Assembly (NCBI GenBank): GCA_907163375.1
Contig: CAJQUW010001783.1
Span: 236,184 to 300,183 of the forward strand
DNA: 64,000 nucleotides
Direction: 5' to 3'
From: Prostheceraeus crozeri
Lineage: Eukaryota; Platyhelminthes; Polycladida; Euryleptidae
In this document: positions 22,658-35,129 of the stretch, piece by piece
Layout: the number at the start of each line of letters is the position of its first letter
Numbering within the stretch: position 1 is the first letter of the stretch
Translations under genes and position numbers: made by a program
The notes under the pieces: model-generated
What the model was told of the DNA's origin: nothing
What the model saw: only the letters and a program-made list of their open reading frames with translations
Database searches by the model: none

Positions 22658-24617
22658 AATTATCTAAGTCTTATTTTCTGATTTATCGATGTTATCACAG
22701 ATGAAATTCAATTGCAATTTTCTTATTTCATTAAGCAATGATCACTGGAATGATTATTCAATAATACAATATCTGTAGCAGAAAACCTTGTATTTAAGAA
22801 TTTCCATGAATTTTCATTCAAAACATAAATTTGGCGTAGATATCGCTCGCAAAGAAGATGAGAAACTGAATAAATTCATGAACAGTTAGTTGTCCTTCAG
22901 GTACATACAGTAAAATGAGAGAAAATTAGAAATATAACAAAAGTCTGAAGCGAGGAGGAACATCATGTAATTGAGATTACATCATTGTATTAGATGAGGT
23001 CAAAGGTCAAATAATTCCAACTTTTAGTTCAGCTCAAATATCACTAATATCGCACATTTTAGGATTCAGTTTCTGCAGGTGAAGAAACAACCCAATGAGG
23101 TGACTTTTATCGAGACACTGAGGCTAAAAGCAACATGATCCTGAATCTTGTCAATAATTGCTGATCAGATGGAAGGATAGAAAGTACAAAAATAATAATA
23201 ATAAATCACATTTGAAATCTGAATTTCAACTTTCAAATATGCATGCATGATAAGCAAATCATTTCAAATTCAAAGATTTTGCATTTGTGAATATCTCTAT
23301 ATCAACAGGAAGAATCCTTTATGTAATCTTGACTTATTTCATCAAGAATTGATGCTGCAATCTACATTAGAAGTGAATATCTACCGAAATCAGCCAACAT
23401 CTTCCAAACATTCAAATTAGATCTTACGTCAAAAGTATTGCGCCAAATTTATCATCCTTCTGTCAAAAGTTGTATAATACATAGAAAGTATGCTGCTAGA
23501 AATCTGATGGCCATAGCTCGCTTGGTTTAAAAGATATTCAAAAAAATCCACAGAGTGGCGAGGGTTAAGACATTGTTTATTGTAACAAATAAACATGATT
23601 CCTCTGATAATTCTAATTGTTTCTGCTCTCCATCATTATTTTTACAGGATTTCCCAAAATTTCAGTGAAAATGTCAATTTTCAGAATATCAGAACTTTTG
23701 TTTAAGTACAACCAACAGCTTGTGTTTATTTTCAATAGACAGCATTTTTCTCAAGTATTCTTGATCAATTTCATCAATCTATTGGTTAAAAACTGTTTGA
23801 GTCCAGCCTTATTTGCACACGAACACGTTTTTGAAAAGTCAACGATGTGGGGCACATTGAACCCCCCAAAATGCGGCACTTTGAACATGGATCATAGTGC
23901 CCCACTTCGATACTCACTTTTTCTTTTATTGAGTGAACGAAGTGATTTATAAGTTTTGACATGTGATTATGCCACAAATTGGTCTGCAACGCTATCAAAT
24001 TGACTATTTAGAAATATTTGAGCAGATGGTATTCGTTTTTTGTAGCAGATGATTTTCTTTTCGAGAACAAAGTACTGCGCAGCGTGACGAAGAATTGATT
24101 TTGAAGAAAGTTAATTGATAAATTGATATAAAGAATCAATGATCTCAATCAAAATGATGTGGCTTTGAACACACTGGGACCTCCTCCTTGGTGGCCAAAC
24201 AAATTGAATTGCTGATGCATAATGCATGATGCAAATCCAATGATTGATGTTTGATGACTTCTCAACATATTTCTTAGGCCTGCTTGTGTATGGGCAATGC
24301 TTACAAGTATGCGCTAATTGATGATGACAATGATGAATTTAATATTGTGAATCAATAAATTTAGCATTAATGCTATTCTACCATGAATAATGCTACTAAT
24401 CTGAGAATTCTGATGAGAATGAGGAATTTTTCAGAAATTAGCATGTATTTTTTCATATCAAGCATATAACTATCATTTTTGCCAATAAAATCTCAAACTA
24501 TGAGTTTTGTTGTTTGATTCTGATAATTTATGAAATGAAGCTACATATCTAATACATAAAGTCTAATAAAGATGAACGAGAAAGCAATAAATAAAGGTTG
24601 TTCAATGTGCCACACAA
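22658..24617. other. Unassigned sequence
   Basis: No identifiable gene. A short (AAT)n tract lies at 23191-23204. The ORF at 23617-23952 has no recognisable domain. Confidence 0.5.
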
Positions 24618-24801
24618 ATGGGAGATGAAATGTCACAGAAACGTCCAACAACTCAGAGATTAAATAACCGATTAATATCCGAATTAGATTTTGGTTCATT
24701 TGATTTAGCATATCCAAACTATTGCGAAAAGTTCAAAATCGCTACATATGATCGTTACATGCAGCGATTGAAGAATTTTGGATCTGCAGTTAAAGACACA
24801 C
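24618..24801 (+). CDS. Possible small exon, unknown protein
   Basis: The frame opens at ATG 24618 (MGDEMSQKRPTTQ) and reads KFKIATYDRYMQRLKNF to VKDTR, followed by a possible splice donor GTGGGT at 24802. The composition looks protein-like (charged, with aromatic residues), but I recognise no family. The diverged tandem repeat begins at this donor, so the frame may instead be part of a larger repeat. Low confidence. Confidence 0.22.
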
Positions 24802-25270
24802 GGTGGGTTTGAATTCGATTATCACCTAAAAAATTCTCCAGTAAAACTGGTTGCAGTTTCTGGACATACTTATCCATGTTGTCGGGAAATGTTAATTTTA
24901 AAAAAGTTCATCGAGCTATTTTCGAGAAAATTCAAATTTTAAATTATTTGTAGCAAGAAAAAGAACATTTTTAAATTTTTTCATAAATAATTCTCCAAAG
25001 GAGCTGCTTGCATTTTTTGAACATACCATGTAGCACATCTGAGCAATATCAATCTTACAAATTTTCATCGAGCTATTCCCGAGAGCATTCAAATTTTGAG
25101 CTGTTGAGTAGTATAAATATTCATTATTTTTTTCTTTGATAAAAATATCTTGAGAACCTGTTCACATCTTTGAATGAACTCTGCTATATGTAAGTGCAGT
25201 TGAAAAAGGTCGAACTTTCTTAAATATTTTTTATCATACTCTCCTCGAGAAAATTCAAATTTTAAATTCC
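24798..25270. repeat. Diverged tandem repeat, about 170-bp units; inverted partner at 53 kb
   Basis: At least two and perhaps three units share AATTCTCCA...ACTGGTTGCA-like, GAACATAC-like, and TCATCGAGCTATT-TCGAGA segments followed by ATTCAAATTTT. The first two units are matched in inverted orientation at 53018-53330, about 28 kb away. Divergence between units is substantial, so the array is old. The repeat begins at CACGGTGGGTTTGAATTCG. Confidence 0.75.
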
Positions 25271-26092
25271 TAATTAGTTCTATTGTCTAGGCACGTAGTC
25301 TAGTTTAATTTGATGTATATTTCTTATTATGATGGAATTTGAATTATCCCATGCCAAATAGCAACTTTTCAAGCAGAAATGAATGGTAAATCCCGTTTTT
25401 ACAGTTGAAGAACGAAACTTTATTTTAATGATAAATTTTATAGATTAAAATGCTATGCATGTCGACTGTTGTAGGCAATAATTGCCGAAAGTATAGTTTC
25501 TTCCCGTAATTGGGGTGGGTGGTGTCTGTGATTTTGTAGTTTTCCATGTTTCAGAAAAGTCATGATGACATGACTCGACGGATTGTTCACCCCACGGCCC
25601 CAGCCCGGTTCCTTTCAGTTCGGCAAACGGCAGCACGTGAAAATGATGATGATGAATAACGTTCGCTAATGATCAAGTCAGAAAATGACTGCTATTTTGA
25701 TTGTTTATTGATAAAGTAAAAGAGACTTAACTAGTGCGACAAAGAAACTAAGAAATGAATCGGATGTTGTAACTTTCTGAGATCTTTAAGAAGATGAGTT
25801 CTTTTAAGAACTGATTAATCCAATGGTTACAGTAGCATTGCATCTGTACACTTGCGGATTGGAGAACGCCATCAGTCCTCATTAGGACTACTTCAATTAA
25901 TAATTTGAATTAGTAAGCATTATATTCTATTATAAATGGCTGCTGGGATGATCTTCATCATCGTATGAGAATGTATTAAACTATCTGACAATCGTTCATT
26001 AGCAAGACAGTTATTATTTCGATGTTTTATCTTTTCTGAATGATAAGTGTCAACAGGCGGGAATGAAGGAAACTGCTTTGATCTCCGACATT
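25271..26092. other. Unassigned sequence
   Basis: Nothing recognisable. A frame at 25445-25636 (minus) has no known motif. Confidence 0.5.
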
Positions 26093-26251
26093 GGGGCTGT
26101 TCATTAACTAAAATTCTGCCGGCTGAATATTAAACCGATTTAATTTTCTGCCGTAAATAGTTTTGAACGACAGCATAATACCGAAACCGACTGAAAATTC
26201 TGCCGATATATTCTATGGAAACTAGTCGCGCGCCAAATTTAAATTTTCGGA
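26093..26251 (+). repeat. Left TIR of the Harbinger element
   Basis: Inverted match to 51602-51794, with conserved blocks GGGGCTGTTCATTAACTAAA, ATTCTGCCGG, GAATATTAAACCGATTTAAT, ACCGAAACCGACTGAAAATT and CCAAATTTAAATTTTCGGA. The right copy carries a small extra segment before the last block. Confidence 0.9.
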
Positions 26252-29200
26252 AACTTTTTGCAAATTTTCCGTAATCTATAGAAATATATAAAAATTCAAT
26301 CATGCCAACATTCTATTTTTCGATTCCATTCAATGGTGATGATATCCACTTCGGCATATTAGCAGCAACTTTTGAAATCGCAAATGAAGCCGCTAGAACA
26401 AGTATGTGAGCTTTATGGCGGGTGGCATAAATGTATCGGGTCTGAAATTAAATGGCACACTCATTGTTTCAGAGTGACATTTCTGTCACTAGAGTCAGTA
26501 TAATTGCCTAAGCAACTATTTCATTGTCTCAAACATTTTAATAACGAATCGGTGACGAACTAAACTGGGCTATCATGACTGATAACTGACGTTAATAAAG
26601 CGTTGCAGGCTATTCAACCTGCTGACTTCATACAACTTTTTAGGTTTCGTCCTTGTCCATATAAAGCAAGTAATCTAACATAGTTCTATGGGCAATGAAA
26701 ATCATGAAGTAGAATAGAGCTGATTGAATGAATCAACGAGGTACAATGCTGCTATTTTGGATATTGATAAAACACATCAAAAAATTATATTTCCTCCCGT
26801 TGTTGAAGTAATTATAGACCTCATGGTTCTTCAGCATACTGAATAATGTTGACACAACAATTTCTATACACAATTCGATCATCTGATGGAAATGACAGCA
26901 AATTATATTCAAAGTCACAGCATCACTGAATTTATTTATTAAAACGCTTTGCAGCACCACCCAAAACTTTCTTATTGATGTAGTGGCAGCTTGCATTTAC
27001 CTGCAGTTCGCGCATATCGACTATTTCTCTTTCGAAAGTGACTGTTAGTATGGCTGATCGGAACGATTTCGGTCTCTCGGCTGATACCACGACTGTGCCG
27101 GCACAGTTCACCAATTTCGGCGAATTTAGCCTTTGAAACTGGGCCAACGGGATGATTGTCACCGAACTTAGAAGCAGATGTTTATGGCAAGATGTGATAG
27201 TTAATACGGGTTTACGCAATTACGCTATTTCAAGGGTTTCAAACACCACTGAAGAAAGGATTACAGACTACATGTGTGCAGATGGTTTTCGGAGAATCGA
27301 CTAGAATAAAATGGAGATGATGAAAATCTTCTTTTATGTCATCCATCCAAAGAAAGGTCACGTAAAATCAAAGCCCTTACTGAAGCCCAATGCTCTATGG
27401 AGCATGTGTTCCTATGCAATGTACATCGTCCACTTCTCATTCATCCCTACGAGGGAGTATAGACCCTTCAAAATAGGTACACATTGGAAACAAGACGTAC
27501 TGGGTATCCACTGATCCGCTAAAAAACCAGCTTACCTTGACGATCACATCAACAGTGACAATTTGCAGACTACTCATTATGGCCGCACTCGCCGCTCTCC
27601 ATTACAATCTAGTTTTGAATTGCTTGGATATTTTCTGTTAAGATACGAAACTAGGAGTGTTAAACAAGTCAATACCAAGTAGAACATCAATATCAAGCAG
27701 TAAAAAGAAACTTGCTCAAAAGCCACTGAGGAAACGCTTTCCTGTGTCATAAAAGATTTAATACGACTTCTCGCTGTGCAGTGTGGAAGAGTGTAGCAGA
27801 AGGAACGCTCACTCTCCACAGGAAGCCTTCGATTCTGAGGATGAATACGAAAACAACATATCTTGAACAGTTTCCTCGCTGCTCTTATTCTCCTCTCCGT
27901 AAGACTCTCAAATAAATCAGATGCACAATATAGCCGATACATAAATGATTCGATGTGCTCTTCGTTCTAGCCGTTCGAGATAGGCTTACCCTGGAAGACA
28001 ACCAGGCACCTACCAAAGGTGAACTGCATTCTAGTTAGAGCCTAAGCCAGGCAGCTGGACTGAAATGGAGAACTGTAAAGAAACCATGCTATGAAACCGT
28101 CATCTTTTTATACTGTCTGATGATATTGACCGATGGCCAATGAAATACGTACGGGACCTTCACATGATTCACATAATTTCTATGATTTGTAAACTTTCTA
28201 AGCCATTATTAACTGTATAAGCGTGCCAAACTATTCATATGCTTGAAATTTTGTAGTTGTGACAATGATGTGTCATTTTTTTTTCATCGTCTTAAGATCT
28301 ATAAAAATATTTTCATTATTGTCAGATACCTGATCACCCTCTGTTTCATTCAGTTCAGCACTCCAGGTTGAATCATGTAATTGTTCCGTTCTGCAAACTC
28401 ATCTTCGTGGAAACTGTTTTGTGATGTTGTATGCAATTGTCTACAACTTTTTGAATGATTTAACTTGTGACATCACATCCTATCTCCTTGTAAATCAGTA
28501 AATGTCATTTTTGATTCTCATATTTAAATATGTACATATTTTCCTTCTTTCTGGCCTTCTAACTACTTCACAGAAGAGTGAGAATAGCTTTACTTAAGAA
28601 CTTGGATCAAGTTATCACTCTCAAACCTTATTAAGTCGATCAGTAACATGCATAGGATGAAGTTTTGTTCAGTAGGCTTAATTTGTCATAGTGTGCTGAT
28701 GCACAGTCATTTCATCCGATTGCGCATGATACGTGTACAACATCGAATTAATTGCTTGATATTTCTTTAAAAGCGATGTATTTGTTCAGGATACAAAACT
28801 TCAATTGTATATTCATCGAAAATGTCAAATAATCAGGGAAATATCAAATTGAAATATAGCTGACCTTACCTATGATTCAATTTTTCAGTAGATCATGCCT
28901 CGCACAATGAAAAACTCTGGAATCTGATACTTAAATGAATCGCATCAAAAACCAAAGAGATCCCGTGGTGAAGGCCGTTCAATTACTACCATTAACTGAA
29001 GCAAATGTACTCATATATACATTAAACATAAAGAACATAGACAAAAATATATACTTAACATTTAACAAATATCTGCAACAGAAAAATGATAAGTAAGTAA
29101 GTGGATGTTTTAAAGATGACTAAATTCATCAAACATCGATTGCAATCGTACCGTGGCTCCTCAATTTCATAATTGTGAGTGAGTTTATAGTGAGACTGAT

Positions 29201-30375
29201 AATTTCCAATTTTGTATGGTCTCAAGTTTTGCTGTCAGCATTGATCTTCTCCTCAATCACTACATCCACTGACAGCCTCATTGCCACTCCATTTTGAGGT
29301 CTGCCGCTTACACTTAATGCTTTGTCTCGATTACCTTCACGAGTAGCCGCGTGTGAAGGGTGTGCAAGCTATCTTTGATGCGATTGAAATCCTCTGCAAA
29401 TGCAATAATTTGCGTATGCAGTACAGACACTGTTGGCACGACCTGCTGCCCGCTTTGATTTTGATCCTCATACTCGGGCAGTAGCGTAGTTTGAAATATC
29501 GCACCAATATACGATATCACATTGCTCAGCAACCACCGATCCTATTGACGTCAAATCTCATGTAGGCATTATTAATTGTGCAGTAAAGATCCCACTTAAC
29601 TTTTCCGACATTTGGGAGGGAAGGGGGAGAAAAAGTACGATCTAAATACAAGACGCTAAGTATCAGTAAACTGGAAATACATTGGGGCACAGATACGAAT
29701 CGTTGACATAGTACTTTCGGTGATAGGCAGTTTTCTGTAAACAGTTAATCCTTTTTGCAGCCACAATAGTGTTGTGTGAAGACGGCAGCGTGAACATATG
29801 TATGAACCACACGAATGCGACTTTGGTGGCGATGCCGCGGAGCTCAGTGGCAGATGCACCTGATGAAAGTGAGTGATATGACCAAGTTAAAGCAAGTTCT
29901 TTTCTTATTGAAAACCGCCGTGTGTTGTTGTTAGTTTTATATTTAGTGTTATGTAATGTCAATCAACAGCTGCATCGAAAAATGCAAAATTGTCGGAAAC
30001 AATTTTCAGTCGTTCCTCCGCGCAACTTCTTTCCGTATTCGCTCCAGGTGTCACTTTTTCATTCTCCAAAAAGTATCATCAAAATTTTATATGCAGGTTT
30101 CGGTTTCCAGGTCAAAATGCCCTTCGTGGAAAGTGATTTCCAAATAGTCTTTTTAAAACAGTCGAAGGGAAAGTCGCGAAATATCATTTTGATAGCAGAA
30201 ACGTCTTCAGTAAAACCAAAAACCTGCCCTTTTGTCAAATATTAACCAGAAAGTCTATAGTCTCTGACTAAATAGGCCTACTTTCACACTTCCAGCGGCT
30301 ACTGAGTTTTCGACCAAAATTTCAACAGAAATTTAGGTTTTAGACGTTGCTGAAATCCTTTCTGTTACTGAAATT
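26252..30375. other. Harbinger interior, no gene recognised
   Basis: Several short frames (26932-27219 minus, 27577-27942 minus, 29314-29532 minus, 29922-30245 plus) have no recognisable domain. The minus frame at 29314-29532 (SVLHTQIIAFAEDFNRIKD) looks the most protein-like but I cannot assign it. The stretch could hide further old insertions. Confidence 0.45.
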
Positions 30376-30489
30376 ATGTTTTCTAGACTTCCATTGGACA
30401 GTTTAAAAAATGCTCATGTGGAGACCATTTTGCACAAAAACTATTTTAACTTGATACCCAGGTTTCACTTGACTTTTTCTACATTTTCA

Positions 30490-32902
30490 GACCTACTGAA
30501 TCAGTCAAAAGTGAAAAGGCGCAAAGTCCACTGGGGAGATAAAGAGACTCTTACATTGTTAGACGCATGCTTCGAGCAGAATATTGAAAATCCGACTATG
30601 GAATTTGGCAGAAATTGCAGGAAATGGAAGATTATTTCAGAAAGAATAAAAAATGAAACGTCATCAACATTCGACGAGAAAAATTGTAAGTCGAAGTGGC
30701 AGTTTTTAAAACGCGAATTCAAGGTGTGGTTTGATTCCCAGAGAAGAACTGGAGCGAAAAGAACAGAACCCCAAAATTTCACGAGGAAATTCAAAGAATT
30801 GTAGACGTGGAACCACCTTTCCTTATAAGTCAAGATGCGATTTTCGACCGGAGAAAGGCCGTTGAAAAGGAAAGTGAGTGCCTTAGTAGTAATAGCTTTG
30901 TTCACAAAATTTGTGAAATCCTGAAAATGTATTTTTATCGTTAGCTGTATTACTGATAGCATAATATATTACTGATGCCACAGCATAATGAAGTGCTACA
31001 TTGAGATAGTACTTGTACTGTATAGTGCCTGGTAATAATTTCTGTCGCTAAATGGCATAACAAGTCCGAAGCGCTTTCCATTTGAAAATCAAATAATTAT
31101 GCAGACTTAATATATTTCGACTATCTTTTCAAGGCCCACCTCAAAACAACGTTAGTCAGAGGAACTTTCATTTGCGCAGGATCTTTTCAGATAGCCTTTT
31201 CATTTTTTGTCGTATTATTTTTTGCAGACCTAGTTCAAATTTGTAGCTGTGCAAATCCTTTAATCAGGTACAATGAAATTTAAGCTATGTTCTTTCTGCT
31301 GTAAGAATTCAATTTCTAGTTGAACATCAAAAACGTGCACACTGCATTTGTAATAGTGCATAATAATACACACGGTATCTATAATTCATGCAGTTTGTAA
31401 TGGCAAATACCTTTTTTCATGCTACAATTTCAACTACGGATTCTTTTCAATTAAGGAAGCATAAGTCGCATGATTTCGATGACGGTAATAACTGTTTATG
31501 TCAGTTATCTTATATGCACCATGTATTATCGACGCATCGACCATTTCCTCAATTACAGGTTTTGTACTGAAGAAAACAGTGAAAAAAAGCGATTTGATCC
31601 GATAATGTGTGCTATTGTGTTTCATAAGCTTCCGAGATCTGGCTTTGAATTGATAAACACAGTCGGAAACAAAAAAGGGGTCCACTAGTGTATACATAGC
31701 GTTTCCCACTTCTGCCACTACTGTCCACGATGGTGGGAAAGCATCAATCAACCACTAATGGAAAATTAACTAAACCGCATCTACTGAAATGTCAAGGTGA
31801 ATTAGTGGAATCAGCCGTCTAATGCTCTTTAATACTAAATTATGTGATAGGAATCTTGAAAATCATGGAAGAGCTGAAGGCCATCACTATTATAAATAGG
31901 GTGCAATCAAAGATCTGATATTATAAAGGGCTAGATAGGAAATAGACGTGTTTTTATCTTGTATACAACGAAGCCAGATAAAATCAGCTGATATTGCATG
32001 AATTTCAAAATAAAGGCCTACAACCAATTAACATCAATTGATTAACATTCAAACGCATTATGCTTCTATATAAATCTTTGTAATATTTCACAACAACAAT
32101 TATCGAACTTTGTCAGCACGCCTGAGGGAAGAATCACAGATAAGACAAATTCGAACATTCTCCGGCTGATTTCAGCAAATCTTCGGTCTAGCAATCCTTC
32201 AACAGCCGCATCTCTGATCGGATAGGATTTCTGAAATTTGTGAGGATTGCCGACATTGGGGCTATTTTATGCTATAATTCTGCCGACAGGAATTTTAAGC
32301 GATTTAATTTTCTGCCGGCAGAATTGCACTTAATGAACATCCCCATTCTCGGTGAATTATATGCATGTAACACCTAATTTGCAAATGTAGGATATGAAGT
32401 GTTTACTTGAGAAGCAAAAGCAGTTGCATATTGACGTTCATATACATTCTATGCGTGATTGTATTCGCAAAACTACAATTTTCTCCATAGATTAAAAAAT
32501 TATGTATTTCTAGATCACGATACATCTGAGAATGATGTCCAAACAGCTGATGAGGTAGATGCTCCGCAAACGTCGACACAGCCGACGTTAGCCGAGCGAA
32601 ACGGACCTGCGCCTCTGAACAGCTCACGCAGAAACAAAGTGAGTAACGCCAAAACAAGGAAAATGGAGATAAAATGCAGAAGAAAGGCACGGAATCGTCG
32701 GTCGGAGCTGCAGTCACTCCTAATGGAGTTAGATGAATCGAGGGCGGAAAGGGAGGAGATGCGATTACAAGCCGCCAGAGAAATGCATCTGGAATCGCTG
32801 CAAGTCAAACGAGATGCATTACAACTGCAGAGGCAGCAAATAGAGCTGTTAAGGGAAAGTAACTCTCTGTTGAAAAAAATACTGAACGAACCCAAGCGGT
32901 AA
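30490..32902 (+). CDS. Myb/SANT-like DNA-binding protein of Harbinger (two visible exons, one frame change)
   Basis: The first visible exon, about 30490-30873, follows an AG acceptor at the end of TTTTTCTACATTTTCAG. It encodes a trihelix Myb/SANT-like domain: VHWGDKETLTLLDACFEQ, RNCRKWKIISERI, KNCKSKWQFLKREFKVW. One frame change near 30765-30775 leads into HEEIQRIVDVEPPFL. A GTGAGT donor at 30874 joins in phase to the second exon, 32514-32902. That exon begins HDTSENDVQTAD and ends in a basic stretch and a heptad-like helix (ESLQVKRDALQLQRQQIELL). In Harbinger elements this partner protein helps nuclear import of the transposase and binding to the ends. The intron carries a small Harbinger MITE. 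An upstream coding exon probably exists but I cannot place it; the ORF also extends upstream to an ATG at 30376. Confidence 0.8.
32258..32344. mobile_element. Mini Harbinger MITE (87 bp) in the Myb-gene intron
   Basis: Ends GGGGCTATTTTATGCTATAA and (inverted) GGGGATGTTCATTAAGTGCA, with CTGCCGACAG and CTGCCGGCAG inside. ATT flanks both sides (32255-32257, 32345-32347). The end sequence and duplication match those of the large Harbinger element, so it was probably moved by the same transposase family. Confidence 0.8.
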
Positions 32903-33381
32903 TCAGCGTGTAAGTTTTAGATTACCGCTGCCCTTTCGCAATGAAATGTGTTTTTATTTTCTTTATTATCTCACTGGATCATACTTAAGTAATCGCTCCT
33001 ATGCAATGTGTTTTCATACTTGAAGAATTTAGTTTTCTTGAAATTTTACCCGTGCCATGCTTTTGTAGAAATGCATAGTTAAGCTATAAGAGAAACATGT
33101 ATCGATTGATGAAATGCTATTTTTTACGTTGTTTTTCGTATGTTTGTTGAAGTAGCCCCTGCCATGCAGTATAGCAAGATTGTATTAAATTTGTTCGTCC
33201 CATGCGATACGTTTATTAGATACATTATTAGGTGCTGAATTTTTATTTATTTGCATTTATACAAATTTACGGTCTTTCATTATTCCTTTTATATCTTCCA
33301 AGATTGTTGATAATAAATTTGGGTTGTGGAGATATTGTGAAGTTGAATTTCCTTGCCTTTTCAATACGGATAACTTACGCA

Positions 33382-33651
33382 TTAATTAGATAATGACTGG
33401 ATTGTTCTGTTCCTTATGGCTTGAGCCGCAGATGTGCTTTGTTCTGGATTTGATTCCTGAAGATTGGGAGCCACAAGGAATTGGCTGATCGGCCGGGTAG
33501 GTTGGTAATCAGAGTCATTGTATCTCTTGCAAAAGTTGTGCAGTGCACAAGCAGCAATAATGAGCTTTGAAATATACGCGATATCGTGCGAATATATGAA
33601 TTTCGGACGCCGAAAACGTTCCAAAAGTTGTCCAAAAGCACATTCCACGAC
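33382..33651 (-). CDS. HARBI1-like transposase, C-terminal exon
   Basis: The exon begins after an acceptor TTCTATACAG (minus strand) with VVECAFGQLLERFRRP, the block that carries the third catalytic residue (E) of the DDE_Tnp_4 fold. It continues SKLIIAACALHNFCKRYND and ends in a low-complexity tail with a stop at 33382. The reading phase fits the donor at 50713 exactly, giving ...SKSRQ|VVECAFG..., which is the normal order in HARBI1 proteins. The intron between them is 17,062 bp. Confidence 0.88.
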   Translation of the reverse strand, partial: VVECAFGQLLERFRRPKFIYSHDIAYISKLIIAACALHNFCKRYNDSDYQPTRPISQFLVAPNLQESNPEQSTSAAQAIRNRTIQSLSN

Positions 33652-33714
33652 CTGTATAGAAGAAAAGAGACAGTGTTGTTTGAAAAATGCAACATGTGTG
33701 AGAGCGTAGTACAT

Positions 33715-35129
33715 ACAGGAAAACTATTACATATTTCTACATCGTACATGTTCATTTTGTTGATTTATGACTATGAATTTTCTGAAAATCTTTATGTGCT
33801 GTGAATCTTGATCAGCCGTCATACTGTAATTACTAGGTTGATGGGATTCCAATAAAAAACGACCACATTTGATGAGAAAAGAGAAAATGAGTTCAGTCAT
33901 TGAAATCTTGTATGCATCTCTTTCATGCACTGTCGCGCATGCAAATTTTTGACATTGTGTTCAGAAGCATCTTGGTTGCACACTTCCCCATTCAATCAGA
34001 AATACATTAACATGCTGTTGATGGACATTTACAGTTTGCTCGAACATTTGATATTACGGCTTATCAACAAATATGCAATGGGTAAGTGAAATAGATGTCA
34101 CAACATGAAGACCGCCGGTGCCTATCCCGACCAAGCTCATGACCTAGTGAAATAGAGAAAAATCATGTAGGACAAACGTGGAGACAATCCCGCCATCCCT
34201 TGGGACAAACACTGAAGAAGAAGAAGTGAACTAGATGTCACATTCAGTGTATTCGAACTGCGCAAAATTCGGCAGTTTGTTCTTTCAATCATTCATTCTT
34301 GCAGTTCAAGGCATTCGTTCGTTTATCGTTCATCAATTTTTCCGTCGTTCATTTGGTCACCGTTCATACTTTTGCGAAAACCCCGTTCGTTCGTTCATTA
34401 TCATAGAAAAATTGGCCAGGGGTACGGAGTGGTGGAGCCGAGACAATTAGTTAACCGTTATCCCATCCGAGCAAAGCATCATAGTATAAACTATAAAGCT
34501 GCGATCAACACAATTAGTTCATGAACCGAAGTACTTAGAGTACAGTCTTCATATTCAGGAGACATAAAATGAGAAATGCATTAAATGGATATTTATTATG
34601 ATCTTTCATATTACTTTTATACAGTATGATAGTTAAGGTTGCAACTATTTCTTATGTGATATTTTGTCTTTCACTAGACTTTGAATACATAATGAGATAG
34701 CAGATGGAGATATGTCAGCAGAGACGTTGCAGGAACTCGGTAAAAATGTAAGATGCCGTAGTATTTGAGAATAAGATGAAAATTTCAAGTTTCGAGTATA
34801 AGAACATGCTGATTTCGAAGGACGAATTGTATCAACGATGTCACGATAAATGAAATGAAGTGAAATATGCCTTTCTCAACTTCGAAAATCAAACTCTTGA
34901 GCATTCAAAGGGCATCAATAATAACTGTAGCAGCATTTAAGAGTGGCTCAGTTGAAACGGCTCTATTGAAGGAAACAGATTCATGAATCGTGTTACTTCA
35001 ACTTCCTCTATCACTTTAGTTCTTCATCTATTCAAAATGAAAAAATGGCATTATTCCATGAAGCATTTTAATCTGTGGCTATATGCGATGACTAGATATC
35101 GACAATTTCGATGAATCATGTAAAATATA
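33715..35129. other. Intron of the Harbinger transposase, unassigned part
   Basis: There is no domain here that I recognise. Near 34108-34215 is a GC-richer patch ending in a GAAGAAGAAG run that looks like a repeat fragment. Confidence 0.45.

Noticed and set aside
29314-29532. Minus-strand frame (SVLHTQIIAFAEDFNRIKD region) as a host exon
   Set aside because: It looks protein-like, but I could not match a family and the possible acceptor upstream has a poor pyrimidine tract.
32515-32895. Minus-strand frame opposite the Myb-gene second exon
   Set aside because: Antisense shadow of a better supported exon with a splice acceptor and coiled-coil pattern.
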